A DNA stretch of 64,000 bases. It comes from Lichenicoccus sp965276875. GTDB lineage: Bacteria > Pseudomonadota > Alphaproteobacteria > Acetobacterales > Acetobacteraceae. Below the pieces are notes generated by a model. The model had not been told where the DNA came from. It did not search any database and was given only the letters and a program-made list of their open reading frames with translations. The stretch's first letter is position 1. The number at the start of each line of letters is the position of its first letter. The stretch lies in contig NZ_OZ255701.1 in assembly GCF_965276875.1 (NCBI RefSeq), positions 1,302,001-1,366,000 of the forward strand, written 5' to 3'. The position numbers and the translations under genes are program-made. Below, one piece after another: positions 47,273 to 55,816 of the stretch.

Positions 47273-48346
47273 TCAGGCCTTGCCAGTCTCTTTGCGGATC
47301 GCCTCGTCTCCACTGCGTAGCACGTCGCTCGCGACCTGCCTGGCATCCTCGGCCAGACTGCCGCTCATCGCGGCATCCACCAGTTCGCCCGGGCTTCTGC
47401 CACGCGTGAGGCCATGCGCCTGGGCGCTGGCCTGGCCCTTATCGAGCACCGCCTGGGCGACGTGACCGCCGCCGTCGGCTGCCTGCTGTCCAAAATCACG
47501 GGCCATGTCTCGCGCCTGCCCGGCGATGCCGCCGAGAGCCGTCTCCTCCTGGTCGGATTGCGGCAACAGCGCGCCCAGCAGGGCACCGGCGGCAAGCCCG
47601 AGCGCGCCCAGGGTAATTGGGCTTTCGCCAAGCATTCTGGCGAGACTTCCACTCCCCTGGCCGATCGCCCCACCGGCCTGGTGAGCCGCATTGCCTATGG
47701 CATGGCCCGCGCCTTGCGCCATCGTGCTGGCCGAGCCCGCCAGATGGCCGGCCTTGTCGGCGAGGTCATGCGTCTTTTCCATGCTCGTCTGCTGCGCTGA
47801 CGAGAGAGCGTGACGGACACGCTGGCTGAAGGAGGTCTCGGACTCTTCCGAATGGCGGGCGAGGCCGAGCGCCTGACCCCGCGCCGCGTCCAGGCGTGCA
47901 TCATAGGCAGCCTGGGTCTCTTCCGGCGTCCGCGTGACACTGTGTTCGGCCGTCCGAACGCGACCGGTCACCGCGACGCCGCCGCCTTCGCCAAAGCCGC
48001 TCCATCGCGGATCGTAGGCGCCTTCAGGAACCTGCGGGATACGCAGTGGATCGCCGCCATCCGGCCGCGACGTCTGCACGCCTCTCGCGGCACCCGGGTT
48101 GGCCGCGATCAGCCAGGTTAGACCGATGCCGGTGATCGCCGCGGGCAACGGATTGCCGCGCACGCTGTCGAGCAGGTTGCGCCCGAACTCGGCACCTTCC
48201 TTGCCGCGGAAGTAAAGCATCAGATCATCGACGACTTGGCCCGGCGACAGCCTGCCGCGGAGCTCGTCCAGATGTCCGTCCAGCCGTGCCCGCGTATGGT
48301 CGAGATCGCGTTCGATCGCTTCGGGTGTCGCGGTGTTCTCCGACAT
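47273..48346 (-). CDS. DUF3618 envelope protein
   Basis: The 357-residue protein begins with the DUF3618 pattern (TPEAIERDLDHTRARLDGHLDELRGRLSPG) and a following hydrophobic segment (PLPAAITGIGLTWLIAANPG). The remainder is an extended Ala/Gly-rich helical region with a second hydrophobic stretch (ITLGALGLAAGALLGALLP). It would be an inner-membrane protein with a long soluble, coiled tail. ATG 48346 shares a base with the upstream stop (TGATG). DUF3618 genes are often paired with holin-like genes, as here. No molecular function is known. Confidence 0.75.
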   Translation of the reverse strand: MSENTATPEAIERDLDHTRARLDGHLDELRGRLSPGQVVDDLMLYFRGKEGAEFGRNLLDSVRGNPLPAAITGIGLTWLIAANPGAARGVQTSRPDGGDPLRIPQVPEGAYDPRWSGFGEGGGVAVTGRVRTAEHSVTRTPEETQAAYDARLDAARGQALGLARHSEESETSFSQRVRHALSSAQQTSMEKTHDLADKAGHLAGSASTMAQGAGHAIGNAAHQAGGAIGQGSGSLARMLGESPITLGALGLAAGALLGALLPQSDQEETALGGIAGQARDMARDFGQQAADGGGHVAQAVLDKGQASAQAHGLTRGRSPGELVDAAMSGSLAEDARQVASDVLRSGDEAIRKETGKA

Positions 48347-48726
48347 CAAATGTGCTCCTTTACGACCTGCACGTCCTTCTGCAGGCTGGATGTCATATGC
48401 GCAGGCGTCAGGCTCTTAGGCGACAGCTTGCCCAGGCCGAACCAGGCGAACGAGCCGCCGATCGCAACGATCAGCAGGCCAACGATCAACGAGGCGGCCC
48501 AGGTTGAAATTGCCAGCGCCAATGCCGCGGCAATGCCTTGCAGGAACACCACCAGACCTGCGAACGCGAGCAAGGCACCGCCGAGCAGAAAGATCGCCGC
48601 GACGATGATGCCACGAAGCTTGTGATCGAGTTCCGCGCGCGCAAGCCTGATCTCGCCACGAACCAGATCCTGCACGTCCTGGAGAACGGTGCCGAGGAGC
48701 GACCCCAGGCCGTACCCCCCATCCAT
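48346..48726 (-). CDS. Holin-superfamily-like membrane protein
   Basis: The 126-residue protein resembles the phage holin family (Actinobacterial Holin-X type) found in host genomes: an N-terminal amphipathic segment (GSLLGTVLQDVQDLVRGEIRL region) and two transmembrane helices (about 45-68 and 75-100). In bacteria such proteins are chromosomal envelope components, not lysis proteins. It is coupled to the DUF3618 gene by TGATG and starts 4 bases after the stop of the preceding gene. ATG 48726 is chosen; the frame is open further upstream without support. Confidence 0.75.
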   Translation of the reverse strand: MDGGYGLGSLLGTVLQDVQDLVRGEIRLARAELDHKLRGIIVAAIFLLGGALLAFAGLVVFLQGIAAALALAISTWAASLIVGLLIVAIGGSFAWFGLGKLSPKSLTPAHMTSSLQKDVQVVKEHI

Positions 48727-48730
48727 CCGG

Positions 48731-49282
48731 TTACTGTCCAAGACCCACCTCCGGCAACTTTGGCAGATCGGCCTTCGATGCCCCTGCGACCGCCACCCGG
48801 CCAACCCGCGCTAGGGCGAACCCGGCGGCCAGCGACGCGCCGGTAAACAAGGCCGGTTGCCGGTGGGCAAGATCCTGCAAGCCGTTCATCAGCCCGTGCA
48901 GGTCGTTCCTGCGCAGACTGCTCGCGAGCGTGCCGAGTTCCGCGGCGCCGCGCTCGACCAGATGAGCGGCCCAGTCCTGATGGCCTTCAAGCTGCGCACC
49001 GGAACGATGCACGGCTTGGGCAACGTCGTCGAGTTGATCGGCGAGCGCGTTCTTGCCGGTTTCGGCCGCCGAACCCGCCTGCCCCTGGAGCGATCCGGCC
49101 AGCGAGGCGCCGGTGGACTGGGCCTCATGGGCGAAGTCCTTCGCGTGGCCCGCGGCCTGGGCGCCAGCCTGCCCGGCCTGCTCGCCAAGCCGGCGCGCGG
49201 CGTCTCCCGCTGCCTGGAAGCTTGACGCCCCCTTGGTTACCGTGTCGGGGGCGACTTCCTCGGACGCGCTGTTGTCGCTCAT
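48731..49282 (-). CDS. Ala/Gly-rich stress-type protein
   Basis: This 183-residue protein has a helical, Ala/Gly/Gln-rich N-terminus (about 20-110) and a C-terminal hydrophobic segment (ALFTGASLAAGFALARVG), so it may be membrane anchored. The pattern resembles nutrient-deprivation-induced or YtxH-like proteins, not a specific enzyme. GAGGG lies 11 bases before ATG 49282. It begins a chain of three tightly spaced genes with the holin-like and DUF3618 genes, so they are probably one operon. Confidence 0.65.
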   Translation of the reverse strand: MSDNSASEEVAPDTVTKGASSFQAAGDAARRLGEQAGQAGAQAAGHAKDFAHEAQSTGASLAGSLQGQAGSAAETGKNALADQLDDVAQAVHRSGAQLEGHQDWAAHLVERGAAELGTLASSLRRNDLHGLMNGLQDLAHRQPALFTGASLAAGFALARVGRVAVAGASKADLPKLPEVGLGQ

Positions 49283-49310
49283 CGTGTTTCCCTCGCGCCA
49301 AAACCTGGAT

Positions 49311-49934
49311 TTAGAGTGCAGCCGACCGTTTCGCGCGCTCGGCCGAAAGCTGCTCGGCCGTGTAGTGCGGCGCATTGTCATCGAACTTCTCCCAGCCGTC
49401 GGTCTGGTAGTCGGTACGACGCGCCGTCATGTCCACGGCGGCCGGCATACGACCGTTCAGAACAGACTCAATACGGTCAGCCTGGCTCTCCTCGCCACGC
49501 ACCGTGACCAGTGTTCCGCCACGGCGAACCCCTTCGGCATAGGCATGCGCGTGCCCTTCCGGAACGCCGGCATGGACCAGCGACCCAAGCAATCCACCGC
49601 CGGCGGCACCGATACCGGCGCCGGTCGCGGTGGCAATAAGCCAGCCGGCGGCGACCACTGGCCCGACGCCCGGAATTGCAAGCAGCCCGAGTCCGGTCAG
49701 CAGGCCGATGCCGCCGCCGACCAGCGTGCCGGTCGAGGCGCCGGTTCCGGCACGTGTCTCGTTCACGTCTCCGGTGCCGGAGGCGCCGGCCGCGGTCGCA
49801 CCATGGCGGCTGTCGGCATTGTTGGAGACAATGCTGATATCGTCATGGGGAACACCCGCGGTCTGCAATGCCTCGACGGTGCGTTGCGCGTCCTGGAAAT
49901 CATCATAGAGATGGGTAAAAGTGCGCATGGCCAT
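49311..49934 (-). CDS. YflT/17M-type general stress protein
   Basis: This 207-residue protein starts with a ferredoxin-like segment (TFTHLYDDFQDAQRTVEALQ, VPHDDISIVSNN) as in the heat-induced stress protein YflT family. A glycine-zipper hydrophobic region follows (STGTLVGGGIGLLTGLGLLAIPG to AAGGGLLGSLV), then a second small alpha/beta portion with GGTLVTVRG. It is probably membrane-associated. AGGAGG precedes ATG 49934. It is on the same strand as the neighbouring stress genes. Function is unknown. Confidence 0.75.
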   Translation of the reverse strand: MAMRTFTHLYDDFQDAQRTVEALQTAGVPHDDISIVSNNADSRHGATAAGASGTGDVNETRAGTGASTGTLVGGGIGLLTGLGLLAIPGVGPVVAAGWLIATATGAGIGAAGGGLLGSLVHAGVPEGHAHAYAEGVRRGGTLVTVRGEESQADRIESVLNGRMPAAVDMTARRTDYQTDGWEKFDDNAPHYTAEQLSAERAKRSAAL

Positions 49935-49977
49935 ATCGGCCTCCTCTATCTGGTGTGTAGGCGTCCGGAACCGGCGA

Positions 49978-50406
49978 TCAGGTGCTGCTGCCGACATTGC
50001 CCTTGTAGTCGAGCCATACCTTCATCGACTGGCCGTTCTTGGTGCCCCTGCCGCGCCAGACGCCGTTATGATCCTTGTGGAGGCTTGAAACCTTGCTGTA
50101 CCCCTCGCCCTCGATGCGGCCGCGTGCCTGGCCGCGACTGAAGGAGTTCGCCCCACTTGCAGGCTGCGGTGCGTTCGCGTTGGTGGTGGTGACCGCCTGG
50201 TTGTCGCTGCCACTGGCAGCCGCCGTGCCGGAGGTCCGGCTCATCATCGTGTTGCCGGGCTTGCTCACCGTGTTCGGGTTCATTCCGGCCATCGGCGAAT
50301 GGGAGGTCATCGCCGGAGAATGCCCCGGGTTCGGCGTGTTTGTGGTTTGTGCCATGGCCGTGGTCGCAAGGAGTGCCGCGCCGAAGGCTATCGGGATGAA
50401 TTTCAT
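49978..50406 (-). CDS. Small secreted hypothetical protein
   Basis: The 142-residue product has a signal peptide (MKFIPIAFGAALLATTAMAQ) and a Thr/Asn/Ser-rich low-complexity middle. The C-terminal domain (GRIEGEGYSKVSSLHKDHNG...VWLDYKGNV) resembles PepSY-like or PRC-type periplasmic repeats and is the only conserved-looking part. AGGA precedes the start. It sits within the stress-gene run. Confidence 0.65.
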   Translation of the reverse strand: MKFIPIAFGAALLATTAMAQTTNTPNPGHSPAMTSHSPMAGMNPNTVSKPGNTMMSRTSGTAAASGSDNQAVTTTNANAPQPASGANSFSRGQARGRIEGEGYSKVSSLHKDHNGVWRGRGTKNGQSMKVWLDYKGNVGSST

Positions 50407-50470
50407 TGTTACTGTCCTGGTCTCACATTTATAACGAGAATTGTTGGAGGAGCGCCGTCGGCAGCGCCGC

Positions 50471-50697
50471 TCAGCCGATCGTACGCCCGGTGACCCGGTG
50501 ACGGCGCTGTACCGCCGGCCAACCACCGATGGCCGCCCCGATCAGCTTGATCAGCAACACGCCGAAGCGTGCGAAGGATGTCTTGGAAACAGCGGCAGCA
50601 CGGCTGTCGACGGCCGTCTTCGCGGTCAGGATGCCCTCGTCACGGGTCTGCGATGCGACCGGGATGCTGCCGCGCACCCCGGTGCCGGCAATGGATT
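50471..50697 (-). CDS. Possible small membrane protein after DUF2382
   Basis: After the DUF2382 gene stops at 50698, a frame continues for about 70 codons to a TGA at 50471. It contains a hydrophobic segment (ARFGVLLIKLIGAAIGGW) and a basic end. No ATG lies at its start; a GTG near 50685-50650 or translational coupling would be needed. It may be a short membrane protein or chance coding-like DNA. The 60 bases from 50410 to 50470 hold no gene. Confidence 0.3.
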
Positions 50698-51579
50698 TCA
50701 GATTTTGGATGGGCGGCCGGTTGGAGAGGCCATCCGATCCTCGGTGCCGACTGTCTGGCTCGTCGAGGCGCCCGGTACCTTCTCGATTTCGACATCCTCG
50801 CGTCGCACGGTGTCCTTGATGGTCTCCGTGCAATCGGTGACATCCTTGCGTATGGCGACCTCTTCACGAACCCGCGCGGTCTTTGACACCACGGCTTCTT
50901 CGGCGGTCTCGGTCATCTCGACCGTCTTGTCCGAGAAGCTGTCGGTGGGCGCACGATCGTCGGTGACGGGACGGCGCTCGATCGAGACGCGCTCGTCATG
51001 CAGGCTAACCTGTTCCTCGACGGGTGTCTCGACGACGAAGCGATGGATACGGGTGGTACCGCGATTGATCGCCCGCTTGCCGACAGCCAGCGTCTCCTCG
51101 GAAAGCTGCATCGTGCCGTCGTTGGTCGCCGTGTCCCTGGTGGTCGCCGCGGCACGAGCCTGCATCGGCTGCTCGGTAGTCGGCATCGTCGTGTGAGTCG
51201 CAGTCTGGGTTGTGCCGTACTGCGCGGCTCGCTCATCGAGATCAATGGGATCGTGCTGCTCGAGGATCGCTGCGACGCTGTCGTAATGCTCTGACGGCAC
51301 CTGTACTGAGACCACGACCGATCCGGCTTCAATGCTGCGGTCATAAACGCCGGTATCGCGGTCCGGTTCGGCGCCGATCAGCTTGCTCCAGAAGCCTTGC
51401 TCACGGGCTGGCGCCCCGGTTCGTTGCCCTGCTGCGGTGTCTTGGCCCGCCATGGCACCGGCTGAATTGGCATGTTGGCTGATTGCCGCCGCCGGCACAT
51501 TCGCCTCTCTCAACGCCCTTACCGCGGCGTCGGCGTGCACCGCCGTCTCGTAGACGGCAACGATGGTTTCTTGAGCCAT
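50698..51579 (-). CDS. DUF2382 stress protein (YsnF/AvaK-like)
   Basis: This 293-residue protein has an N-terminal region like other stress proteins (TIVAVYETAVHADAAVRAL) and a C-terminal DUF2382 domain from about residue 150. DUF2382 is recognised by repeated charged patterns such as ETLAVGKRAINRGTTRIHRF, VSLHDERVSIERRPV and TARVREEVAIRKDVTD. It starts with AGGA ten bases upstream. A second DUF2382 gene lies just upstream on the same strand; the two are probably co-transcribed. The function is unknown, with stress induction reported for related proteins. Confidence 0.82.
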   Translation of the reverse strand: MAQETIVAVYETAVHADAAVRALREANVPAAAISQHANSAGAMAGQDTAAGQRTGAPAREQGFWSKLIGAEPDRDTGVYDRSIEAGSVVVSVQVPSEHYDSVAAILEQHDPIDLDERAAQYGTTQTATHTTMPTTEQPMQARAAATTRDTATNDGTMQLSEETLAVGKRAINRGTTRIHRFVVETPVEEQVSLHDERVSIERRPVTDDRAPTDSFSDKTVEMTETAEEAVVSKTARVREEVAIRKDVTDCTETIKDTVRREDVEIEKVPGASTSQTVGTEDRMASPTGRPSKI

Positions 51580-51589
51580 AATTCTATTC

Positions 51590-52051
51590 CTATGTCTTCG
51601 GGTTGGAGTGGGTATCGGTGACCATCCCGCCACTGACTTCCTGGCTGGCGGGCGCGGTGCGCGTGATGACGGCTTCCTGGTGCCGCACCATGACGGTCTC
51701 CCTGTGCCGGTCGTCGGCCTGGATACGCCGGATGTGGATTTCCTCGACGAGCCGCAGCTTGTGTTCGACGACGATCACCTCCTCGACGACGGACATGACG
51801 GTCAGGTTACCGTCTTCGCGGACGGGTGGTAGCCCGTCAACAATACGACCAACTGGAACCCTGGTGATCTCAACGCGCTCGTGGTGCAGCGCCTCGTCAA
51901 TCTGCTGCTCCGTCTCGTGCGTGACAACGCGCACCGTAACGCTGTCGCCCGCGATCCTTCTCCGTGCAATCGAGAGGTCTTCCGCGTGCAACGCAATTGT
52001 TTGACGATCGGCTTGCGTGTTTCCTGCTCGTGACTCGCCGTCGATGGGCAT
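51590..52051 (-). CDS. DUF2382 domain protein, short
   Basis: The 153-residue protein consists mainly of one DUF2382 domain: LHAEDLSIARRRI, HHERVEITRVPVGR, and VEEIHIRRIQADDRHRETV. AGGA precedes the ATG. The longer neighbour has the same domain plus an N-terminal extension, suggesting duplication. A possible extracytoplasmic-stress promoter lies about 50 bases upstream. Confidence 0.8.
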   Translation of the reverse strand: MPIDGESRAGNTQADRQTIALHAEDLSIARRRIAGDSVTVRVVTHETEQQIDEALHHERVEITRVPVGRIVDGLPPVREDGNLTVMSVVEEVIVVEHKLRLVEEIHIRRIQADDRHRETVMVRHQEAVITRTAPASQEVSGGMVTDTHSNPKT

Positions 52052-52102
52052 TTCGGAATCCTGCTGCGAAGGCGCCGCGGAACCGACGTTCGTGCCGGTA
52101 GC

Positions 52103-52127
52103 AACGGCATGACCAGCCGATAGTTAC
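52103..52127 (-). promoter_or_regulatory. Candidate EcfG-type general stress promoter
   Basis: On the minus strand GTAAC (-35, 52127-52123), a 16-base spacer and CGTT (-10, 52106-52103) approximate the alphaproteobacterial EcfG pattern GGAAC-N16/17-CGTT with one mismatch in the -35 element. It ends about 50 bases before the start of the short DUF2382 gene and overlaps the end of the LysR gene. Confidence 0.3.
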
Positions 52128-53095
52128 CGGCTCGCAGAATGCGATTTCAAAAACCGACTATGCAAAATTGCAGTGTCGTATCCGTTGAGCCCAGCCTGTG
52201 GATCGGTCGGATCCAGTGCCTCGGCAAGGTTGCGCATGCATTCGGTCAAATGCGCCAGGATAAGTCGTATTCGCGGGGTCGCGCGATTGTCCTTGTGCAC
52301 GACCAGCCAGAGTGCGGCACCCGGCGCGGGCGCAGGGGTGGCAAGGCGGCACAGCCCGCCTTCGCGGTCCGCCCGGAACCGGGCGAGGCAGGCCAGGCCG
52401 CCGCCGTGCAATGAAGCGGCCACGGCCGCCTCATGGCTGCTCGTTTGCATCGATACGCGGGCGCGCGGCGCCATCCCCTCCAGCCAGCGATTTCGTGCTG
52501 CATCCTGTATGTCTTCGTCCTGGGTAATCAGGAACTGCCCGACGCAGCCATCATCGAATGCCGGCGTGCCGTGCCGCTCCAGATAGGTCGGGCTGGCATA
52601 AAGGCCGAAAGCCAGGCTGCCGATCTTGCGTATGACCAGTTCGTTCTGCTCGGATCGCTCCAACCGAACCGCGATATCCGCCTCGCGCATCGACAGACTG
52701 AGTTCTCGCGGATCAGGGATCAACTCGATCATGATGTCCGCATGCTCTGCCGACACCGATGCCAGACACGGCGCCAGGAGCTGGCTGGCGATGGTCTCCG
52801 CGCAGGTGACACGAACCAGTCCGGCCAGGCGGGTGTCGCGACCGCCGACCGTGTGCTCCAGATGCAAGGTCGCGGCCTCGAGCCGCTCAGCCTGCTCGCG
52901 CACATCCTGACCGGCCAGGGTCGGCAGGTAGCCGTTCGGCGTACGGTTGAGCAGACGCACGCCGAGGCTTGCTTCGAGTGACGCAAGCCTGCGTCCGACC
53001 GTGGACTGCGCGACACGCAAATGTTTTGCCGCGGCGGAGAGGTTGCCGCTGCGGGAAAGAGCAAGGAAAAATCGAAGATCATCCCAGTCGAGCAT
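52124..53095 (-). CDS. LysR family transcriptional regulator
   Basis: The 323-residue protein has an N-terminal winged helix-turn-helix (about residues 1-60, LDWDDLRFFLALSRSGNLSA, STVGRRLASLEASLG) and a substrate-binding domain. The pattern is typical of LysR regulators of the VanR/GbpR-like group. ATG 53095 is chosen over an upstream ATG because MLDWDDLRFF is the usual N-terminus. It stands on the same strand as the stress genes and just upstream of them. A target gene is not evident, since no divergent partner lies close by. Confidence 0.88.
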   Translation of the reverse strand: MLDWDDLRFFLALSRSGNLSAAAKHLRVAQSTVGRRLASLEASLGVRLLNRTPNGYLPTLAGQDVREQAERLEAATLHLEHTVGGRDTRLAGLVRVTCAETIASQLLAPCLASVSAEHADIMIELIPDPRELSLSMREADIAVRLERSEQNELVIRKIGSLAFGLYASPTYLERHGTPAFDDGCVGQFLITQDEDIQDAARNRWLEGMAPRARVSMQTSSHEAAVAASLHGGGLACLARFRADREGGLCRLATPAPAPGAALWLVVHKDNRATPRIRLILAHLTECMRNLAEALDPTDPQAGLNGYDTAILHSRFLKSHSASR

Positions 53096-53295
53096 GGATA
53101 GACTGCGCTCCGCATCGTCGCATTCCGACAATCCGCTCTTGTCGGCTTATGAAACGCACCCGAGACGCATCCTGTTGGGCCACGCCGCAAGGTGTGATCG
53201 AGGGGCGCCGACTTGGATGCTGCGGACGACAGCCGCAAGGCGCTGATCAGGCATGCGAAGGTGTGTCTCGACGTGACTCTGGGCGGCGAACACGC

Positions 53296-54363
53296 CTATC
53301 CGAGCAATCGACCGATCACCCGTGCGGTATAGTCCACAACCGGGATGATCCGGCCGTAGTTCAGCCGGGTCGGCCCGATCACGCCGATGGCGCCGACGAT
53401 GCGGTTTGCCTCGTTACGCGCGGGTGCCACCACCATCGAAACCCCGGACACCCCGAACAGACCGCTCTCGGCGCCGATGAAGATGCGCACGCCATCGGAT
53501 TGCTCGGCGAGATCGAGCAGACGCAGCATGGTCTCCTGCGTTTCCAGGCGGTCGAACAGCATCTGTATGGTGGAGATGCGCTCGATCTGCGTCACATCGG
53601 CGAGCAGGCGCGCCTGACCGCGCACGATCAGCGAGCCGCCGCGGCTGTCGCCGGCCCAGGTGGCGAGCCCGCTGGAGACGACCCCGGCGGAGAGATGGTC
53701 GAGCTCGGTACGGTTGTCTGCCATCTCTTCGGTGACGTGGCGGCGCAGCTCCTCCAGCGACAGCCCGGAGAGCCGCGCATTGAGATAGTTGCCGGCCTCG
53801 ATCAGGGCGGAGGGCGGCAGTCCGGCCGGAATTTCGATGACCCGGTTCTCGACCCTGCCGTCGGCGCCGACCAGGATCACCAGTGCCCTGCCGGAGCCGA
53901 GGGCCGCGAACTCGATATGCTTGATCAGCCCGTCGCTCTTCGGCGCCAGCACCAGTCCCGCCGCGGACGACAGGCCCGACAGCATGGCGGACGCATCGGA
54001 CAAGGTGTCCTGCAGCGACCGCCCGCGCGCCTCGAGCACGCTGACGATGGTGTCGCGCTCCTCGTCCGACAGGCTGCCGAACTGCAGCAGACCGTCGACG
54101 AACAGACGCAGGCCCTTGTCGGTTGGCAGCCGGCCGGCGGAGGTGTGCGGCGCGAACAGCAGCCCGGCGTCGGTGAGGTCGGCCATGACGTTGCGGATCG
54201 TCGCCGGCGACAGCGGCTGCGGCAGCCTACGCGACAATGTGCGGCTGCCGACGGGATCGCCGGTCTCGACATATTGCTCGACGATCTCGCGCAGGATCGC
54301 GGCCGAACGCGGATCCAGCCCGGGCGGCAAAGCGGGTCGTGGTGCCAGGCTCCTCACATCCAT
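53296..54363 (-). CDS. hrcA: Heat-inducible transcription repressor HrcA
   Basis: HrcA represses class I heat-shock genes by binding CIRCE operators. The 355-residue protein has the N-terminal winged helix region (ILREIVEQYVETGDPVGS, ATIRNVMADLTDAGLL) and the GAF-like and inserted dimerisation domains. GGAGAG precedes ATG 54363. It is divergent from rph with 86 bases between the starts, an arrangement seen in alphaproteobacteria. No CIRCE (TTAGCACTC-N9-GAGTGCTAA) is seen in this region. Confidence 0.95.
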   Translation of the reverse strand: MDVRSLAPRPALPPGLDPRSAAILREIVEQYVETGDPVGSRTLSRRLPQPLSPATIRNVMADLTDAGLLFAPHTSAGRLPTDKGLRLFVDGLLQFGSLSDEERDTIVSVLEARGRSLQDTLSDASAMLSGLSSAAGLVLAPKSDGLIKHIEFAALGSGRALVILVGADGRVENRVIEIPAGLPPSALIEAGNYLNARLSGLSLEELRRHVTEEMADNRTELDHLSAGVVSSGLATWAGDSRGGSLIVRGQARLLADVTQIERISTIQMLFDRLETQETMLRLLDLAEQSDGVRIFIGAESGLFGVSGVSMVVAPARNEANRIVGAIGVIGPTRLNYGRIIPVVDYTARVIGRLLG

Positions 54364-54449
54364 TCACGTCTCTCCAAACAGGCGGCTGCACCCCTGGCCG
54401 GCTTGGCCGCGCGCGCTATGCCCGGCCTGCAACCGATGCAGAGTATAGC

Positions 54450-55202
54450 ATGCGCCCCAACGGCCGCGCGGCGGACGAAATTCGCGCCGTCTCGATCACC
54501 CCAGGGGCCGCGCGCCATGCCGAGGGTTCGGTGCTGATCCGCATCGGCAACACCGAGGTGCTGTGCGCGGCCAGCGTCGAGCCGCGGGTGCCGCCGTTCC
54601 TGCGCAACCAGGGAATCGGCTGGGTGACGGCGGAATACGGCATGTTGCCGCGCGCCACCCACAGCCGGAGCGCGCGCGAGGCGGCGAAAGGCAAGCAGTC
54701 CGGCCGCACCCAGGAAATCCAGCGCCTGATCGGCCGCACGCTGCGCGCGGTGGTCGACCGGCGCGCGCTTGGCGAGATGACGATCACGCTCGATTGCGAC
54801 GTGCTCAACGCCGATGGCGGAACCCGCTGTGCCGCGATCACCGGCGCCTGGGTGGCGCTGAATCTCGCGCTGAACCGGCTGGTGCGCATGCGGGTGCTCA
54901 AGGCGGTGCCGCTGACCGGCCAGGTGGCGGCGATTTCCTGCGGCCTGGTCGGGCCGGCGGAGGCGCGCATCGCCGTCGCCGACCTCGACTACGCCGAAGA
55001 CAGCAGTGCTGCCGCGGACGCCAATTTCGTGCTGGCGCAAGCGGGCGGGATCGTCGAGATCCAGGCCACCGCCGAGCAGGCGCCGTTCTCCGAGGCCGAG
55101 TTCCAGGCGCTGCTGCGGCTCGCGCGTGGCGGTGTCGAGACGCTGTTCGTCCAGCAGCGCGAAGCCGTGGCAAAGGCGCTGGACGCATCGGGCCGCGCAT
55201 GA
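54450..55202 (+). CDS. rph: Ribonuclease PH
   Basis: RNase PH trims tRNA 3' ends using phosphate. The 250-residue protein has the classical blocks MRPNGRAADEIR at the N-terminus, EYGMLPRATHSR in the active site, and GRTQEIQRLIGRTLRAV. Length fits the family. ATG 54450 follows a short A+T-rich stretch. The last four bases overlap the start of rdgB (ATGA), so both are translated from one message. Confidence 0.96.
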   Translation: MRPNGRAADEIRAVSITPGAARHAEGSVLIRIGNTEVLCAASVEPRVPPFLRNQGIGWVTAEYGMLPRATHSRSAREAAKGKQSGRTQEIQRLIGRTLRAVVDRRALGEMTITLDCDVLNADGGTRCAAITGAWVALNLALNRLVRMRVLKAVPLTGQVAAISCGLVGPAEARIAVADLDYAEDSSAAADANFVLAQAGGIVEIQATAEQAPFSEAEFQALLRLARGGVETLFVQQREAVAKALDASGRA

Positions 55203-55816
55203 GCCGGGCCCTGGCGCGCGGCGACCGGCTCGTGATCGCGACCCACAATCCCGGCAAGCTCGCCGAGTTCGAGCAGCTGCTGGCCGGACGCGGCCTGACC
55301 CTGCTTGGCGCGGCGTCGCTCGGATTGGCCGAACCCGACGAGACCGAGGACAGCTTCGCCGGCAATGCCGCCCTGAAGGCGCGCGCCGCCGCCCGCGCAT
55401 CGGGCCTGCCGGCGCTCGCCGACGATTCCGGATTTTGTGTGGCGGCGCTCGATGGTGCGCCCGGCATCTTCTCCGCCCGTTGGGCCGGCCCCAAACGCGA
55501 CTTCATTGTCGCGATGCGGCGCGTCCACGACGCGGTCTCAGCCAGCGCGCAGCCTGCGAACGCGGCCGCCTGGTTCGTCTGCGTGCTCTGCCTGGCGTGG
55601 CCGGACGGCGAGAGCGAATGCTTCGAGGGCCGAATCGACGGTGCGCTGCGCTGGCCGCCCACCGGCGATAACGGCCACGGCTATGACCCGGTGTTCCAGC
55701 CGGCAGGCGAGACCCTGCGCTTTGCCGAAATGACCGACCATCACAAGAACACCATCAGCCACCGCGCCCGCGCTTTCCTGGGGTTCGCCGCGCGGCTGCC
55801 GGAGCCATGCCGATGA
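55199..55816 (+). CDS. rdgB: Non-canonical purine NTP pyrophosphatase (RdgB/HAM1)
   Basis: RdgB removes dITP and XTP to keep them out of DNA. The 205-residue protein has the family pattern ATHNPGKLAEF near the N-terminus, GLPALADDSGFCV and the C-terminal YDPVF and SHRARA motifs. It is coupled to rph upstream and, through another ATGA overlap, to the flavoprotein gene downstream. Here hemW, which often follows rdgB, is absent. Confidence 0.96.
   Translation: MSRALARGDRLVIATHNPGKLAEFEQLLAGRGLTLLGAASLGLAEPDETEDSFAGNAALKARAAARASGLPALADDSGFCVAALDGAPGIFSARWAGPKRDFIVAMRRVHDAVSASAQPANAAAWFVCVLCLAWPDGESECFEGRIDGALRWPPTGDNGHGYDPVFQPAGETLRFAEMTDHHKNTISHRARAFLGFAARLPEPCR

Noticed and set aside
53096..54450. 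Search for a CIRCE operator around hrcA and upstream of clpB
   Set aside because: No TTAGCACTC-N9-GAGTGCTAA pattern was visible in these places.
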